A stretch of DNA of 64,000 bases from Actinoplanes sandaracinus (GCF_030009775.1 NZ_JASCTH010000018.1:143088-207087); one strand, 5' to 3'; shown: positions 1-9,556, counted from the first letter of the stretch. The notes: a model not told the origin generated them from the sequence alone. Made by a program: numbers and translations.

Positions 1-117
1 GCGGGGCTCCCCGCCCCCCCGCGTGGGGGCGGCCCCCCTGCCCCCCCCCTCGACTCGTATCCGACAAACCACTCCCGCCGTCACGGCCCGGGCCCGGTGG
101 CCGGAACCGGCGGCCGG

Positions 118-309
118 CTAGCTGAGGGCGTCGCGGACGTCGCGGCCGGCGTCCTTGACGTGCTCGCCCGCCTGCTTGGCGTGCGCCGCCGTCTCCTGCG
201 CCTGGCCCTCGGCGTAGAGGCGCTCGTTGTCGGTCGCCTCACCGATGCCCTGCTTCGCCTTGCCGGTGACTTCCTCGGCCTTGTTCTTGACCTTGTCGGC
301 GATGCTCAT
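118..309 (-). CDS. CsbD-family stress-response protein
   Basis: A 63-residue, highly charged, Ala/Lys/Glu-rich protein that opens MSIADKVKNKAEEVTGKAKQ and carries the G-x-x-T-x-N/D-x-x-L pattern of CsbD-like proteins, a small general-stress family of unknown biochemical role. The length is normal for the family. A strong ribosome site (AAGGAGG, seen on the minus strand just before 309) fixes the ATG. It is transcribed divergently from the methyltransferase gene and appears monocistronic. The sequence predicts a helical cytoplasmic protein with no signal peptide. Family assignment is fairly secure; the function is only inferred from the family. Confidence 0.9.
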   Translation of the reverse strand: MSIADKVKNKAEEVTGKAKQGIGEATDNERLYAEGQAQETAAHAKQAGEHVKDAGRDVRDALS

Positions 310-528
310 GCGTCAGTCCTCCTTGGTCGTTCGGCGCTGCGGCAGTCGATCTGCCGGTCGCGCCCCTCTGCCGATCGAATCGCCGCGCCCTGATCACGCC
401 GTGGTCCGATCGATCAGATCGTTCGCTCTGACGATCAAGGAGTGCCCGGTCCGGGGAGTTTTGAAACGGCTTGCGCCACCGCACATCCGGTACGGCATCC
501 TAGGACAATGCCGGTTAGGCTCTCCGCC

Positions 529-1290
529 GTGAACGAACCCGGCGGCCCGTCCGGTCCTCACCCTCCGCGGGCCCCCGGCGGCCCTCCCGCTCACCCCGGC
601 CGCGCGCCGCGGAGCCGGCGGCCTCCGTACCCCGACGAGGCCCTCGACTGGCTGCTGCCCCGTGACGCGCCGCGCGTCCTGGATCTCGTCGCCGGCACCG
701 GCCGCCTCACCCGCCGGCTCCGGTCCCGCGGCCTCGACGTGGTGGCCGTCGACCCGTCCGCCGCGATGCTCGCCGAACTCCGCCGCACGCTGCCCGGCGT
801 CCCCACCCACCAGGGCGACACGGCGCGGATCCCGCTCCCGGACCACTGCGCCGACGTGGTCCTGATAGCCGAGGCCTGGCACGGCCTCGACCCGCCCCGG
901 GCCCTGCCGGAGATCGCCCGTGTCCTCTCCCCCGGCGGCCGCCTCGGCCTGATCCGCAACACCCGCGACGAGCGCGTCGACTGGGTGGCCCGCCTCGGCG
1001 CCATCATCGCCGGCGCCGGGCCGCCCGGCGGCCCCCGCCTCGGCCCGCCCTTCGGACCCGCCGACCGCGCCGTCTTCGCCTGGAGCCACCAGCTCAAACC
1101 CGACGACCTGATCACCCTGGCCGGTTCCCGGAGCCGGGAGATCCTGCTGCCGGCCGACGAACGCGCGGCCGTCCTCGCCCAGATCCGCCAGCTGATGGCC
1201 ACCCATCCGGCCCTGCTGGGCCAGGCCTTCCACACCCTTCCCTACGTCACCGAGTGCGTCCACGCCACGCTGCTGACACACCCTCCGTGA
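529..1290 (+). CDS. class I SAM-dependent methyltransferase
   Basis: About 253 residues from the GTG at 529; an in-frame ATG at 508 is an alternative. After a Pro/Gly-rich N-terminus comes the methyltransferase motif I (VLDLVAGTGRLTRRL) and an acidic motif II (VVAVDPSAAML). It then reads DCADVVLIAEAWHGLD and the post-motif LPEIARVLSPGGRLGLIRN, all typical of Methyltransf_11-type enzymes. The substrate cannot be deduced: relatives methylate small molecules, quinone precursors or proteins. It is a cytoplasmic single gene, divergent from csbD-like, and ends in a hairpin that overlaps its stop codon. Confidence 0.85.
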   Translation: MNEPGGPSGPHPPRAPGGPPAHPGRAPRSRRPPYPDEALDWLLPRDAPRVLDLVAGTGRLTRRLRSRGLDVVAVDPSAAMLAELRRTLPGVPTHQGDTARIPLPDHCADVVLIAEAWHGLDPPRALPEIARVLSPGGRLGLIRNTRDERVDWVARLGAIIAGAGPPGGPRLGPPFGPADRAVFAWSHQLKPDDLITLAGSRSREILLPADERAAVLAQIRQLMATHPALLGQAFHTLPYVTECVHATLLTHPP

Positions 1291-1318
1291 CCGGCCCGCG
1301 CGGGCCCGCACCGGTCAC
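1287..1318 (+). terminator. hairpin terminator after methyltransferase gene
   Basis: GTGACCGG at 1287-1294 pairs perfectly with CCGGTCAC at 1311-1318, with a GC-rich 16-nt loop. The stem includes the stop codon of the methyltransferase gene. No U-run follows, as is usual in actinobacteria. Confidence 0.55.
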
Positions 1319-1401
1319 GCGCACCATGACGCCACCGTGACGCACGTCCGGAGGATCGGTGACGGCCGCCCCGCACGGGACGGCGCGGACCGAGGAGAGA
1401 C

Positions 1402-2277
1402 ATGAGCACTGCGAAAATCGGGCGGCGTACGGCGGCCGGCGCGATCGTCCTGGCGTTGGGGACGGGCCTCGCGGCGACGCCGCACGGGCCGGCCCACGCG
1501 GGGGGATTCGCACCGGCACGGATCGCGGAGACCACCGACAACGACGACAGCACCACCAAAACCGTGACGGCGACCTGCACACGAGGGTCGGTCTTCGCCG
1601 CCGGCGCCCGGATCGTCGACGGCTCCGGAGGGGTGGCCCTGACCTCGATGGCGCCCGACCCGGGCCTTAACTCCGTGACGGTGACCGCCGCCGCCCGGAG
1701 CGGGCACACCGGCGACTGGGCGTTGACGGCGTACGCGACCTGCGCCTTCTCCGCACGCGCGCCGCTCTGGGTGTCGGCCACCGTGCCGTCCGGCTCGACG
1801 GCGGAGGTGGACTGCCCGGGCATCACCAAGGTGGTCGGCACCGGCTTCCGTGTCGAAGGGCCGGTGGATCACACGTACGTCGACGAGGTCGCCTTCGGGG
1901 CCGGGCTCAACGGGGTGCGGGTGCACGCGGGCGGCGAACCGGACGAACTCACCGCCTTCGCGATCTGCAAGGAACCCACCCCGCTGACCGGACCGCCCGG
2001 CGTACGCGTCCAGGCCGCCAGCGCCGGCGACACCTGGCCCCGCACGGCCGTCACCGGCGGTTCCGGCCCGGACCAGCACGTCTACGCCGTCGGCGCCCGT
2101 GTGGTGAGCTCCGGAGCGGCTTTCCTCAGCGTGCTGGCGCCCGGCCCGGACTCGCACCTGGCGCACGCCGAGGCCGTCCAGGCCGGTCCGCTCCCGGGTG
2201 CGCCCGCCACCGCACGGACCGGCGAGGACGACGCCTCGCTTACGGTCTCCGGCCTGCTCATGGGCGCCTTCCACTGA
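1402..2277 (+). CDS. secreted protein of unknown function
   Basis: A 291-residue protein with a clear Sec signal peptide: Lys/Arg N-terminus, hydrophobic core AAGAIVLALGTGLAA, and predicted cleavage after GPAHA near residue 33. A ribosome site (GAGGAGAGAC) directly precedes the ATG. The mature part is rich in Ala, Gly, Thr and Val. It contains a loose duplication in which two halves share 'GA-x-V/I-V-x-G/S' and 'LAPGP/MAPDPG' segments, as in beta-sandwich exported proteins. Four cysteines (in CTRGS, CAFSA, DCPG and ICKE) may form disulphides. I do not recognise a named family. Confidence 0.75.
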   Translation: MSTAKIGRRTAAGAIVLALGTGLAATPHGPAHAGGFAPARIAETTDNDDSTTKTVTATCTRGSVFAAGARIVDGSGGVALTSMAPDPGLNSVTVTAAARSGHTGDWALTAYATCAFSARAPLWVSATVPSGSTAEVDCPGITKVVGTGFRVEGPVDHTYVDEVAFGAGLNGVRVHAGGEPDELTAFAICKEPTPLTGPPGVRVQAASAGDTWPRTAVTGGSGPDQHVYAVGARVVSSGAAFLSVLAPGPDSHLAHAEAVQAGPLPGAPATARTGEDDASLTVSGLLMGAFH

Positions 2278-2293
2278 CACCCGGTACGCGCCG

Positions 2294-2313
2294 GGCGCCG
2301 GTGCTACGGCGCC
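2294..2313. terminator. hairpin between convergent genes
   Basis: GGCGCCG (2294-2300) and CGGCGCC (2307-2313) form a 7-bp stem around a 6-nt loop that contains the stop codon of the minus-strand regulator. It lies between two converging genes and could stop transcription from both sides. Confidence 0.4.
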
Positions 2314-5300
2314 GGGGCCGGCCGGTCGGCGGCCGTCACCGGTCCGCCGGCCGGTGACCGCCGGGCCGGCCGGCGGGGCGCGAGGACCAGTTCGTCGGGG
2401 GGATGCACCCCGATGGCCCGCATCGCGTCGCGGTACCGGGCGAAAGCCCGGCGCGCCTCACCGTGCTGGCCGCCGGCCACCAGCGCGCGGACCAGCGCCC
2501 GGTGGGCCGGCTGGTCGTACGGATCCCGCTCCAGCAGCCTCAGCAGATATCCCACCGCGGCCGCCGGGCCGGACGTCGCGGCGCTGCTGCGGGCCAGCAT
2601 CCGCAGCAGGCTGAGGAACGCCGCCCGGGCCTGTTCGCGCAGCGGGCCCGACCAGTCGGCGTACGGCTCGTCCTCGAACGCGTCGGCGCGGTACTGGCGA
2701 TCGGCGGCCACCAGCACCTTCCGCCCCTCCACGAGGGCGTCCCGTTCCATCAGGCGACGGGCGTGCGCGACATGGTCGAGGAACTCCTCGACGTCGACCC
2801 GTACCCGGCTGATGTCGAGCGCGATGCACGCCTGATCGGCGACGAGGAAGTGATCGGGGGCGAACGTCTTCGCCGGGTCGAGCACGCCGCGGACGATGGA
2901 GAGCAGGACCGACAGCCGGTGCCCGGTGCGTTCCGCGTCGTCGTCCGGCCAGAGCAGCTCGCACAGCTCACCGCGCGGCACCGGCCGGCCACGCCGGGCG
3001 ACCAGGATCCGGACCAGGTCGCGGGCCTTACGGGACTGCCACCGCGAGGCCGGGACGGGACGGCCGTCCAGGCGCACCTCGAACCGGCCGAGAGCCTGGA
3101 TCGTGACGGTCTGGTAGGCCGGCCCGGCCCCGGACGCGCGCGCACCGGACATGCCCGCCGCCCGGTCGGTCAGCACACCGGCGGAGACGAGTTGCTCGGC
3201 GGCGAGAAGTCCGCCCAGCCGATCACCGTTCCCGGCGCCGGGAAGTCGCCCGAGCACGACGAGGATCCGGGCCGCCTCGACCACCGCCCCCGCCCGGCTC
3301 CAGATCGCGTGCGCCTCACGCAGCGCCTCGCGCGCCCGGTCCAGGTCGTGCTCGATGGCGGCCCGCAGTTCGAGCGCGTCGGCCAGCCCGGCCAGGTCGC
3401 CCTGAGCCCGCGCGATGTCGGCCGCCCGCCCGGCCGGGACGGCGGCCTGCTCGGGCCCGGCCGTCCGCAGCACGACCCAGCCGTGTGCCAGCAGAGCCGG
3501 GACGACGATCTCGTCAGCGGCGCCCCGGACGGCCTGCTCGGCGTGCATCGCCGCGGCCTTGGCGTCGTCGTCGAGCCGGACCAGCGCCAGCCCGGCCAGG
3601 GCGGGCACCAGAACATGGGCGTTGCCGGCCTCCTCGGCGACCCGGACCGTCTCCTCGTACGCCGCGCGGGCCTGTTCGCGCCAGCCCCGCCGGCGGTACA
3701 GGTCGCCCAGCCCGAGCAGCGCCGTGGTGAACCGGCGGGAGCCCTTGCTCTGATAGTGCGCCAGTGCCGCCTCGTACCGCCTGACCGCCTCGTCGTAGCG
3801 GCCGAGCATCGCCAGCGCCTCCGCCTCGTTACTCGTCGCGATGGCCCGCAGGCTGGGCGCGCCGGCCAGCGCGGCGTACCGGGCCGACTGCTCGGCCATC
3901 GCCAGCCCTTCGGCGAACCGGCCGGTGCGCAGCAGTTGATGCGTGCGGTTGATGTGGATGCGGGCGAGGAGCAGGACGTCGCCGGTGCGTTCCGCGATCG
4001 GCAGGGCCAGGGCGTAGTGCTCCTCGCCGCCCGCGATGTCGCCGGCCACGCTGAGGCACAGCGCGACGCTGAGGTGGGCCGAGGCCAGCACGCTGTCCTG
4101 CCCCGACTCCCCGGCGGCGGCCAGTGCCCGGCGCGCACATCCGCAGGCGGCGCCGGTGTCGCCGGCCAGCAGGTGGGCGTGCGCGGTCCAGGACAGCAAC
4201 AGCGCCAGTTCGGCCGGCGCGGCGGATTGCGGACGCTGTTCCAGGATCTCCAGCGCGGCACGGGCGTCACCGCGCTGGTAGTGGATCCGGCCCCGCCGCC
4301 ACGCCAGGCCGGCGTCACCGGCGGGCTCGGCGGCGGCCACGGCCTCGTACTCCCGTGCGGCCGCGCCGAGGTCGCCCAGGGTGCGCAGGGCGTCGCCGAG
4401 CAGCAGGCGCAGCCGCCGGCCGCGATGTCGCTCCGGCAGCCGGGGCACCAGCTCCACCACCGCCCGCGACCGGCCCTCCGCGATCATCCGGTCACCATGA
4501 GCGTCGAGCACCCGGGCACAGCGCGCGTGGTCACCGGCCCGCAGGTACTCCCGGGCGGCGGCGACCGGCGGGCCGTGGTCGTCGAACCAGGCGGCGGCGG
4601 TGGCGGCCGTGCCGGCGCCGGTGGGCGGCCGCCGCTGCCCGTGCCGCACGACCTCGGCGATCACCGGAATGACGTGCTCCTCCGGGGCCGGCGCGCCCGG
4701 GCACAACGCCGGCCAGGCGGGCCGGGTCAGCAGGCCGGCGCGGCGCAGCAGACCGACGATCCGTGGGGCCCCGCGAAGGCCGAGCGCGCCGCACAGGCCC
4801 GCGCTCACCGGTGACAGCTCGCCGACCTGGCGGAGCAGCCGGATCGCGTCCGCCGACAACGCGGTGAGGACCTCGTCGGCGACGTACCGCGCGATCGGGC
4901 CGCCGGGCTCGGCCAGGACCGGGGCCAGCGGGCCGGACGGCACCCCGCCCAGGCGCAGACTCTCGGCGGACAGGTGAACGAGCGCCGGCCAGCCCCCGGT
5001 CGCGGTGTACAGCCGATCGGCGAGGTCCGGGGCGGACAGGCCGTACTCGCCGGCCACCAGATCGGCGATCCGCTCCGGGGACAGGGCCAGGTCGAGCGGG
5101 CCCAAATCGGTCCACAGGCCACTGCCCAGCCAGCGGGTGGCCTGCGGCGGCAGCGGCCACCGTGAGGCGAGCACCACGGTCACGTCGTCCTCGCCGCTCT
5201 CGACCGCCTCCAGCAGGGGATGCAGGTCCTCCGCCGACATCCGCGGCAGCCCGTCGACGATGACCAGCCGGTCACCGGCCGTGACGGCGCCGGTGACGAA

Positions 5301-5462
5301 CCGGTTCAGCGGGACGCTGTCGCCGTCGCGCGGGCGGACGGCCGCACCCGGGAACCAGCGGCGCAACGCGGTCGTCTTGCCGTAACCGGCGGCCGCCACG
5401 AGGCAGCGGACGCCGCGCTCCCGGGATGCCCGCAACGGATGCACCGTTCTCCCCCCTGCCAC
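2304..5462 (-). CDS. large MalT/SARP-like ATPase regulator with BTAD domain
   Basis: About 1,052 residues from the GTG at 5462. Order of parts: a P-loop (AAAGYGKTTAL, residues ~23-33) beginning a MalT-like NTPase; a long TPR-like superhelix (~320-800); then near the C-terminus a winged-helix DNA-binding domain (from LGRFEVRLDGRPVPASRW to WPDDDAERTGHRL) and a bacterial transcriptional activation domain (ADAFEDEPYADWSGPLREQ to DAMRAIGVHPPDEL). Such proteins are cytoplasmic ATP-dependent transcription activators that sense a ligand through the TPRs. The effector is unknown. The open frame continues upstream to 5795, but that would overlap the divergent secreted-protein gene, so I prefer the shorter form. 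The neighbouring secreted proteins may be its targets, by proximity only. Confidence 0.85.
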   Translation of the reverse strand: MAGGRTVHPLRASRERGVRCLVAAAGYGKTTALRRWFPGAAVRPRDGDSVPLNRFVTGAVTAGDRLVIVDGLPRMSAEDLHPLLEAVESGEDDVTVVLASRWPLPPQATRWLGSGLWTDLGPLDLALSPERIADLVAGEYGLSAPDLADRLYTATGGWPALVHLSAESLRLGGVPSGPLAPVLAEPGGPIARYVADEVLTALSADAIRLLRQVGELSPVSAGLCGALGLRGAPRIVGLLRRAGLLTRPAWPALCPGAPAPEEHVIPVIAEVVRHGQRRPPTGAGTAATAAAWFDDHGPPVAAAREYLRAGDHARCARVLDAHGDRMIAEGRSRAVVELVPRLPERHRGRRLRLLLGDALRTLGDLGAAAREYEAVAAAEPAGDAGLAWRRGRIHYQRGDARAALEILEQRPQSAAPAELALLLSWTAHAHLLAGDTGAACGCARRALAAAGESGQDSVLASAHLSVALCLSVAGDIAGGEEHYALALPIAERTGDVLLLARIHINRTHQLLRTGRFAEGLAMAEQSARYAALAGAPSLRAIATSNEAEALAMLGRYDEAVRRYEAALAHYQSKGSRRFTTALLGLGDLYRRRGWREQARAAYEETVRVAEEAGNAHVLVPALAGLALVRLDDDAKAAAMHAEQAVRGAADEIVVPALLAHGWVVLRTAGPEQAAVPAGRAADIARAQGDLAGLADALELRAAIEHDLDRAREALREAHAIWSRAGAVVEAARILVVLGRLPGAGNGDRLGGLLAAEQLVSAGVLTDRAAGMSGARASGAGPAYQTVTIQALGRFEVRLDGRPVPASRWQSRKARDLVRILVARRGRPVPRGELCELLWPDDDAERTGHRLSVLLSIVRGVLDPAKTFAPDHFLVADQACIALDISRVRVDVEEFLDHVAHARRLMERDALVEGRKVLVAADRQYRADAFEDEPYADWSGPLREQARAAFLSLLRMLARSSAATSGPAAAVGYLLRLLERDPYDQPAHRALVRALVAGGQHGEARRAFARYRDAMRAIGVHPPDELVLAPRRPARRSPAGGPVTAADRPAPAP

Positions 5463-5682
5463 GCTCGCCGGCCGGGCGCGTCCAGGCTCACTGGACTCGG
5501 CCGGTGTGGCGGGGCTCTTGGCGGGGCGAGGCCCCTGGCATCGCCACTCATCGATCAAATCACGATCGGGGCGCCCACCGCGGCGGCCGGCACTGACGCC
5601 TCCCTGACACCACACTGACGGTCCGGTGTGACCGTCGTGGCAGGACCGCAGACAGCGGCTCGGACGACAGGGAGCAGACGAC

Positions 5683-6270
5683 ATGAGAATGTCAGGAAAT
5701 TGCAGAATGCTGATGATTCCGGCGCTGGCGGTGCTGGCGCTCGGCGCGGCGGGCGCGGGCCCGGTGAACGCGGCGGCCACGCCTGCGGAAGGCACCGCCG
5801 GCCGGGCCCTGGCGGTCTCGGAAGACCTTCACCGGTGCGACGGCAAGGCACAGCTGAACGCCGCCGTCCTGACCAAGTCCGCGGCCGAGACCATCGGCGA
5901 GAACGGCGTTTTCGTCCCGGTGACGGACGCGTCCATCCAGGTCACCGGCCCGGCGGCGGCCGTCGCCACCGACCAGCTGATCGTGACCTTCACCGGCGAG
6001 GCCGAACTCGGCGGGCAGCCCAACGTCCTCAACCCCGTGGTCGACTCGATGCAGGTCCGCATCCTGGTGAACGGTGCGCCGCTGCCGCCGGGAGCCGTCG
6101 CCTTCACCACCGACGCGGGCCAGTCGGACGCCCTGCAGGCGTGCACCACCGTGAGCGGACCCGGCCCCCACGTCGTGACCGTGGAGTGGCGGCTGTTCGA
6201 CTTCGCGAACAACAGCGCGCTGACCGGAACGCTGAACAGCTGGGAACTGCACGTCGAGCAGAACGACTGA
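5683..6270 (+). CDS. secreted protein of unknown function
   Basis: A 195-residue exported protein. The signal peptide has hydrophobic core MLMIPALAVLALGAAGAG and probable cleavage near VNAAA (residue ~29). A ribosome site (AGGGAGC) stands 7-8 nt before the ATG. The mature chain has two cysteines (HRCDGK and QACTTVSG) and a beta-rich, Ig-like pattern ending in 'HVVTVEWRLFDFANNS...NSWELHVEQ', resembling an extracellular beta-sandwich. It is divergent from the large MalT/SARP-like regulator and may depend on it; this is inference. No named family recognised. Confidence 0.75.
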   Translation: MRMSGNCRMLMIPALAVLALGAAGAGPVNAAATPAEGTAGRALAVSEDLHRCDGKAQLNAAVLTKSAAETIGENGVFVPVTDASIQVTGPAAAVATDQLIVTFTGEAELGGQPNVLNPVVDSMQVRILVNGAPLPPGAVAFTTDAGQSDALQACTTVSGPGPHVVTVEWRLFDFANNSALTGTLNSWELHVEQND

Positions 6271-6275
6271 CCCCG

Positions 6276-6292
6276 CCCCGGCTCAGCCGGGG
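6276..6292. terminator. hairpin between convergent genes
   Basis: CCCCGGC and GCCGGGG form a perfect 7-bp stem whose 3-nt loop is the stop codon (TGA on the minus strand) of the DinB-like gene. It sits 5 nt after the stop of the secreted-protein gene and could serve both. Confidence 0.5.
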
Positions 6293-6864
6293 ACGGCGGC
6301 CCGCAGCTTCCAGGTGGTGAGGCGGGGGCGGCCCGGGAGGGCGATGCGGCCGGTGCACCAGAGCAGCGCCTCGGCCGGGTCGCCCGGCGGGGCGTCCGGG
6401 AACAGACGGGCCAGGACCGCCGCGCACAGATCCCCCGGCGGGTTCCAGGGCACTCCCAGTCCCTGAGTGATGTCCCAGGTGTGGTTCAGGGTCTCGTTGA
6501 CGCCGAGCGCGGCGAAGCCGGCCCCGTCGGTCGGGCCCCAGTGCCACGCCCGGGCGCCGGGGGCGGCGGCGCGCAGGGCGGCGCTCAACAGGCCGCCGCA
6601 GGCGGCGACGATCCGCAGGATCGTGGACGGGGCGGCGCCGGGTCGCACCTCCAGGTCCAGCGGCAGGTACGCGTCGGAGGCGCCCGACGTGACCTGGGTG
6701 GCGTACGCGGTCAGGTCGTGCGCCAGATGGGCCGCCGTCCGCCGGCAGTCCCAGTCCAGCGGCCCGGCCCGTACCCCCCAGTCGCGGTCTTGAACCGGTG
6801 TCAGGATCCGGAGCGTCTCCGCCACCGCCGCATCGACGTCTTGTGCATCCACGGGGCTCATCAT
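6283..6864 (-). CDS. DinB / maleylpyruvate isomerase-type protein
   Basis: 193 residues. The N-terminal four-helix part (PVQDRDWGVRAGPLDWDCRRTAAHLAHDL) matches the maleylpyruvate-isomerase/DinB superfamily, where conserved histidines bind a metal and many actinobacterial members use mycothiol. Candidate metal ligands are the His of AAHLAHDL and the His of NETLNHTWDITQGLG. The thiol substrate and reaction are unknown. It starts only 32 bp from the divergent TetR-family gene, so that regulator very probably controls it. Confidence 0.8.
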   Translation of the reverse strand: MMSPVDAQDVDAAVAETLRILTPVQDRDWGVRAGPLDWDCRRTAAHLAHDLTAYATQVTSGASDAYLPLDLEVRPGAAPSTILRIVAACGGLLSAALRAAAPGARAWHWGPTDGAGFAALGVNETLNHTWDITQGLGVPWNPPGDLCAAVLARLFPDAPPGDPAEALLWCTGRIALPGRPRLTTWKLRAAVPG

Positions 6865-6896
6865 CGCTGAAGAAGCACTGTGACAGCATCGACGGC

Positions 6897-7469
6897 ATGC
6901 CCAAGAAAGTGGACCGTCGGGAGCGCCGCACCCAGATCGCCGACGCGCTGATGCGGGTCGCCGCCGATCACGGGCTGGAAGCGGTCAGCCTGCGCCACGT
7001 GGCCGCCGAGGCCGGGGTGTCCGCGGGGATGGTGCAGCACTACTTCCGCACCAAGGACGAGATGATGGCGTTCGCGCTGGAGGTCGTGCGGGAGCGCAAC
7101 CAGGTGCGGGTCACCGAGGCGCTGGCGCTGCTGGGAGCCGACCCGGCCCCCCGCGAACTGCTGCGCACCATCCTCGCGACACTGCTGCCGCTGGAGGAGG
7201 AGACCCGCGCCGACGGACGGGTGGCGCTGGCGTTCCTCGCCTACTCGGCGGTGCGGCCCACGGCGTCGGCGACCCTGCGGGACGACACCGGGCAGATGAT
7301 CGACTTCATCGCGGGCCTGCTCCCCGTACCGGAGAAGGAGACAGCGGCCCGCAGCCTGCTCGCCCTGATGGAGGGGCTGGGGGTCTATCTGCTCGGCGGG
7401 CAGTACACGCCGGGTGAGGCCCGGGCGGCGCTCGACGCCCAGCTGGACCTGATCTTCAAAGGGCCATAG
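6897..7469 (+). CDS. TetR-family transcriptional regulator
   Basis: 190 residues from the ATG at 6897. The N-terminal helix-turn-helix reads RRERRTQIADALMRVAADHG, then LRHVAAEAGVSAGMVQHYF and RTKDEMMAFALEVV, a canonical TetR DNA-binding domain (residues ~8-58). The C-terminal ~130 residues are the ligand/dimer domain of the BetI-like type (ending LLGGQYTPGEARAALDAQLDLIF). The short divergent gap to the DinB-like gene suggests it represses that gene and itself. The inducer is unknown. Confidence 0.9.
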   Translation: MPKKVDRRERRTQIADALMRVAADHGLEAVSLRHVAAEAGVSAGMVQHYFRTKDEMMAFALEVVRERNQVRVTEALALLGADPAPRELLRTILATLLPLEEETRADGRVALAFLAYSAVRPTASATLRDDTGQMIDFIAGLLPVPEKETAARSLLALMEGLGVYLLGGQYTPGEARAALDAQLDLIFKGP

Positions 7470-7519
7470 GCCGGGGATTGGCCGTGCCTCGTCCCGAGCG
7501 GATGTGTCAGGCTGATCCG

Positions 7520-8725
7520 GTGAAACAGGCGCAGAGGCTCAAAGCTGTTCGTTACGACATTCGCGGGCCGGTGCTGCGCCGCGCATTGGAGCTCGAGGAC
7601 GCGGGACACCAGATCCTCAAGCTGAACCTCGGCAACCCGGCGCCGTGGGGCCTGGCCACGCCGGAACCGATCGTCGCCGACATGATCTACAACCTGCGGT
7701 CGGCGCAGGGTTACAGCGACGCCCGTGGCATCTACTCGGCACGCGTCGCCGTCGCGCAGTACTACCAGACCCAGGGCGTCACCAGCGTGCAGCCCGAGGA
7801 CGTGATGCTCGGCAACGGCGTCTCCGAGCTGATCGTGATGGCGTTGCAGGCGCTGCTCGACACCGGCGACGAGGTGCTGGTGCCGAGCCCCGACTACCCG
7901 CTGTGGACCGGCGCGGTGACGCTGTGCGGGGGCCGGGCGGTGCACTACCGCTGCGACGAGGACGCCGGCTGGCAGCCCGACCTCGACCATCTGGAATCCC
8001 GGATCACCGCCGACACCCGCGCCATCGTGATCATCAACCCGAACAACCCGACCGGCGCGGTCTACTCCCGCGAGGTCCTCGAAGGCATGCTCGACCTGGC
8101 CCGCCGGCACGGGCTGTTGGTCTTCGCCGACGAGATCTACGACCGGATCGTCTACGACGGCGCCGTCCACCACACCGCCGCCGCGCTCGCTCCGGACGTG
8201 CCGATGATCAGCATGGGCGGCCTGTCCAAAACCTACCGGGCCGCCGGATTCCGCTCCGGCTGGCTCGCGATCAGCGGCTTCACCGGCCGCGACACCGACT
8301 ACCTCGAAGGCCTGCAACTGCTGGCCAACATGCGGCTGTGCCCGAACGTGCCCGCCCAGCACGCCATCCAGACCGCCCTCGGCGGATACCAGAGCATCAA
8401 CGCGCTGATCCGCCCCGGCGGCCGCCTCCACGAGCAGCGCGAACACGCCTGGCGGCAGATCACCGCGATCCCCGGCGTCGACTGCGTCAAGCCGGAGGGC
8501 GCGCTCTATCTCTTCGCCCGCCTGGACCCCGAGGTCCACAAGATCCACGACGACGAGCGGCTGATCATCGACCTGTTGGAGCAGCAGAATCTGCTGCTGT
8601 CGCACGGGACCGGCTTCAACATCGACACGCCCGACCACCTGCGGCTGGTCTTCCTGGCTCCGGTCGACGTCCTGGACGACGCCGTCGCCCGGCTCCGCAC
8701 GTTCCTCTCCACCTACCGCCAGTAA
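7520..8725 (+). CDS. PLP-dependent aminotransferase, alanine aminotransferase type
   Basis: 401 residues from the GTG at 7520 (TTG 7478 and ATG 7502 are alternatives; the GTG gives the family-typical opening VKQAQRLKAVRYDIRGPVL). It is a fold-type I class I/II aminotransferase: the NPNNPTGAVYS motif, the DEIYDRIVYDG motif that binds the pyridine ring, the Schiff-base lysine in GGLSKTYRAAG (Lys237), and the phosphate-binding arginine in GFRSGW. Closest in pattern to the AlaA/AlaT group that interconverts alanine and pyruvate with glutamate/2-oxoglutarate. Cytoplasmic. An Lrp-type regulator lies downstream beyond the repeat block. Confidence 0.88.
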   Translation: MKQAQRLKAVRYDIRGPVLRRALELEDAGHQILKLNLGNPAPWGLATPEPIVADMIYNLRSAQGYSDARGIYSARVAVAQYYQTQGVTSVQPEDVMLGNGVSELIVMALQALLDTGDEVLVPSPDYPLWTGAVTLCGGRAVHYRCDEDAGWQPDLDHLESRITADTRAIVIINPNNPTGAVYSREVLEGMLDLARRHGLLVFADEIYDRIVYDGAVHHTAAALAPDVPMISMGGLSKTYRAAGFRSGWLAISGFTGRDTDYLEGLQLLANMRLCPNVPAQHAIQTALGGYQSINALIRPGGRLHEQREHAWRQITAIPGVDCVKPEGALYLFARLDPEVHKIHDDERLIIDLLEQQNLLLSHGTGFNIDTPDHLRLVFLAPVDVLDDAVARLRTFLSTYRQ

Positions 8726-8734
8726 CGGCCCCGC

Positions 8735-8905
8735 CCGCCGCCACTCACCCGCCCGCCGCCACCTGCCCGCCCGCACGCCAGCCGCCACTTACCCACCTGC
8801 CGCCACCTACCCACCATCCGGCCCGCCAGCCGCCGCCTGCCCCACCGCCACCTGCCCCACCGGCCCCATCGCCACCTGCCCGCCAGCCGCATGCCCGGAG
8901 ACAGG
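8735..8905. repeat. C-rich low-complexity tract
   Basis: A degenerate run of short units such as CCACCTGCCCGCC and CCGCCAGCCGCC immediately after the aminotransferase gene. Open frames across it encode Pro/Gly/Trp-rich nonsense without start signals. I see no gene here. Confidence 0.7.
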
Positions 8906-9492
8906 CCGACCGCCGGCCTGCTGTCGACCGCCGGCCTGTCTGCGGGCCGTCGCTCAGGCACGTCAATCACCACATATTCCACGGACCCGGTGGTCATCGC
9001 ATCAAGGTCTGTGGGGGCGGACAGTTGGCGACCTACCCACCGCGACCTTGATGCAGTGACCACCCCACGCGGTAGCCAACGCTCCAAGGTCTGTGTGTGG
9101 CGATTGTCGGCGATCTACTTGCCGCGACCTTGATGCGCCGCCCACCCAGCGCGGCAGCCAGCGCTTCAAGATCTGCCCGACGGGCGATGGACGACCCGAC
9201 CACCGCGACCCTGAGGCGCCACCCACCCGGCGCGACGGCCTCAAGGCCGGTGGCCAACGCTTCAAGATCTGCGGATGGCGCACGGTTGGCGACCCCACCA
9301 TCACGACCTTGATGCAGTGACCACCCCATGCGGTAGTCAACGCTTCAAAATCTGTGTATGGCGATTGCTGGCGATCTACTTGCCGCGACCTCGATGCGCC
9401 GCCCACCCAGCGCGGCAGCCAGCGCTTCAAGATCTGCCCGACGGGCGATGGACGACCCGACCACCGCGACCCTGACGCGCCACCCACCCGGC

Positions 9493-9556
9493 GCGACGGC
9501 CTCAAGGCGCGATGGCCTCAAGGCGCGGTGGCCTCAAGGCGCGATGGCCTCAAGGT
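9493..9556. repeat. four tandem copies of a 16-bp unit
   Basis: GCGAYGGCCTCAAGGC is repeated at 9493, 9509, 9525 and 9541 with single-base changes. It lies inside one palindromic unit of the larger array and accounts for that unit being longer than its sisters. Confidence 0.85.

Noticed and set aside
5463-5795. N-terminal extension of the MalT/SARP-like regulator
   Set aside because: It would overlap the start and signal peptide of the divergent secreted-protein gene, and its translation is not family-like.
9002-9505. Long open frame across the repeat array with repeated Arg/Ser/Trp-rich peptide
   Set aside because: It only translates the DNA repeats, lacks a ribosome site and matches no protein pattern; other frames give similar peptides.
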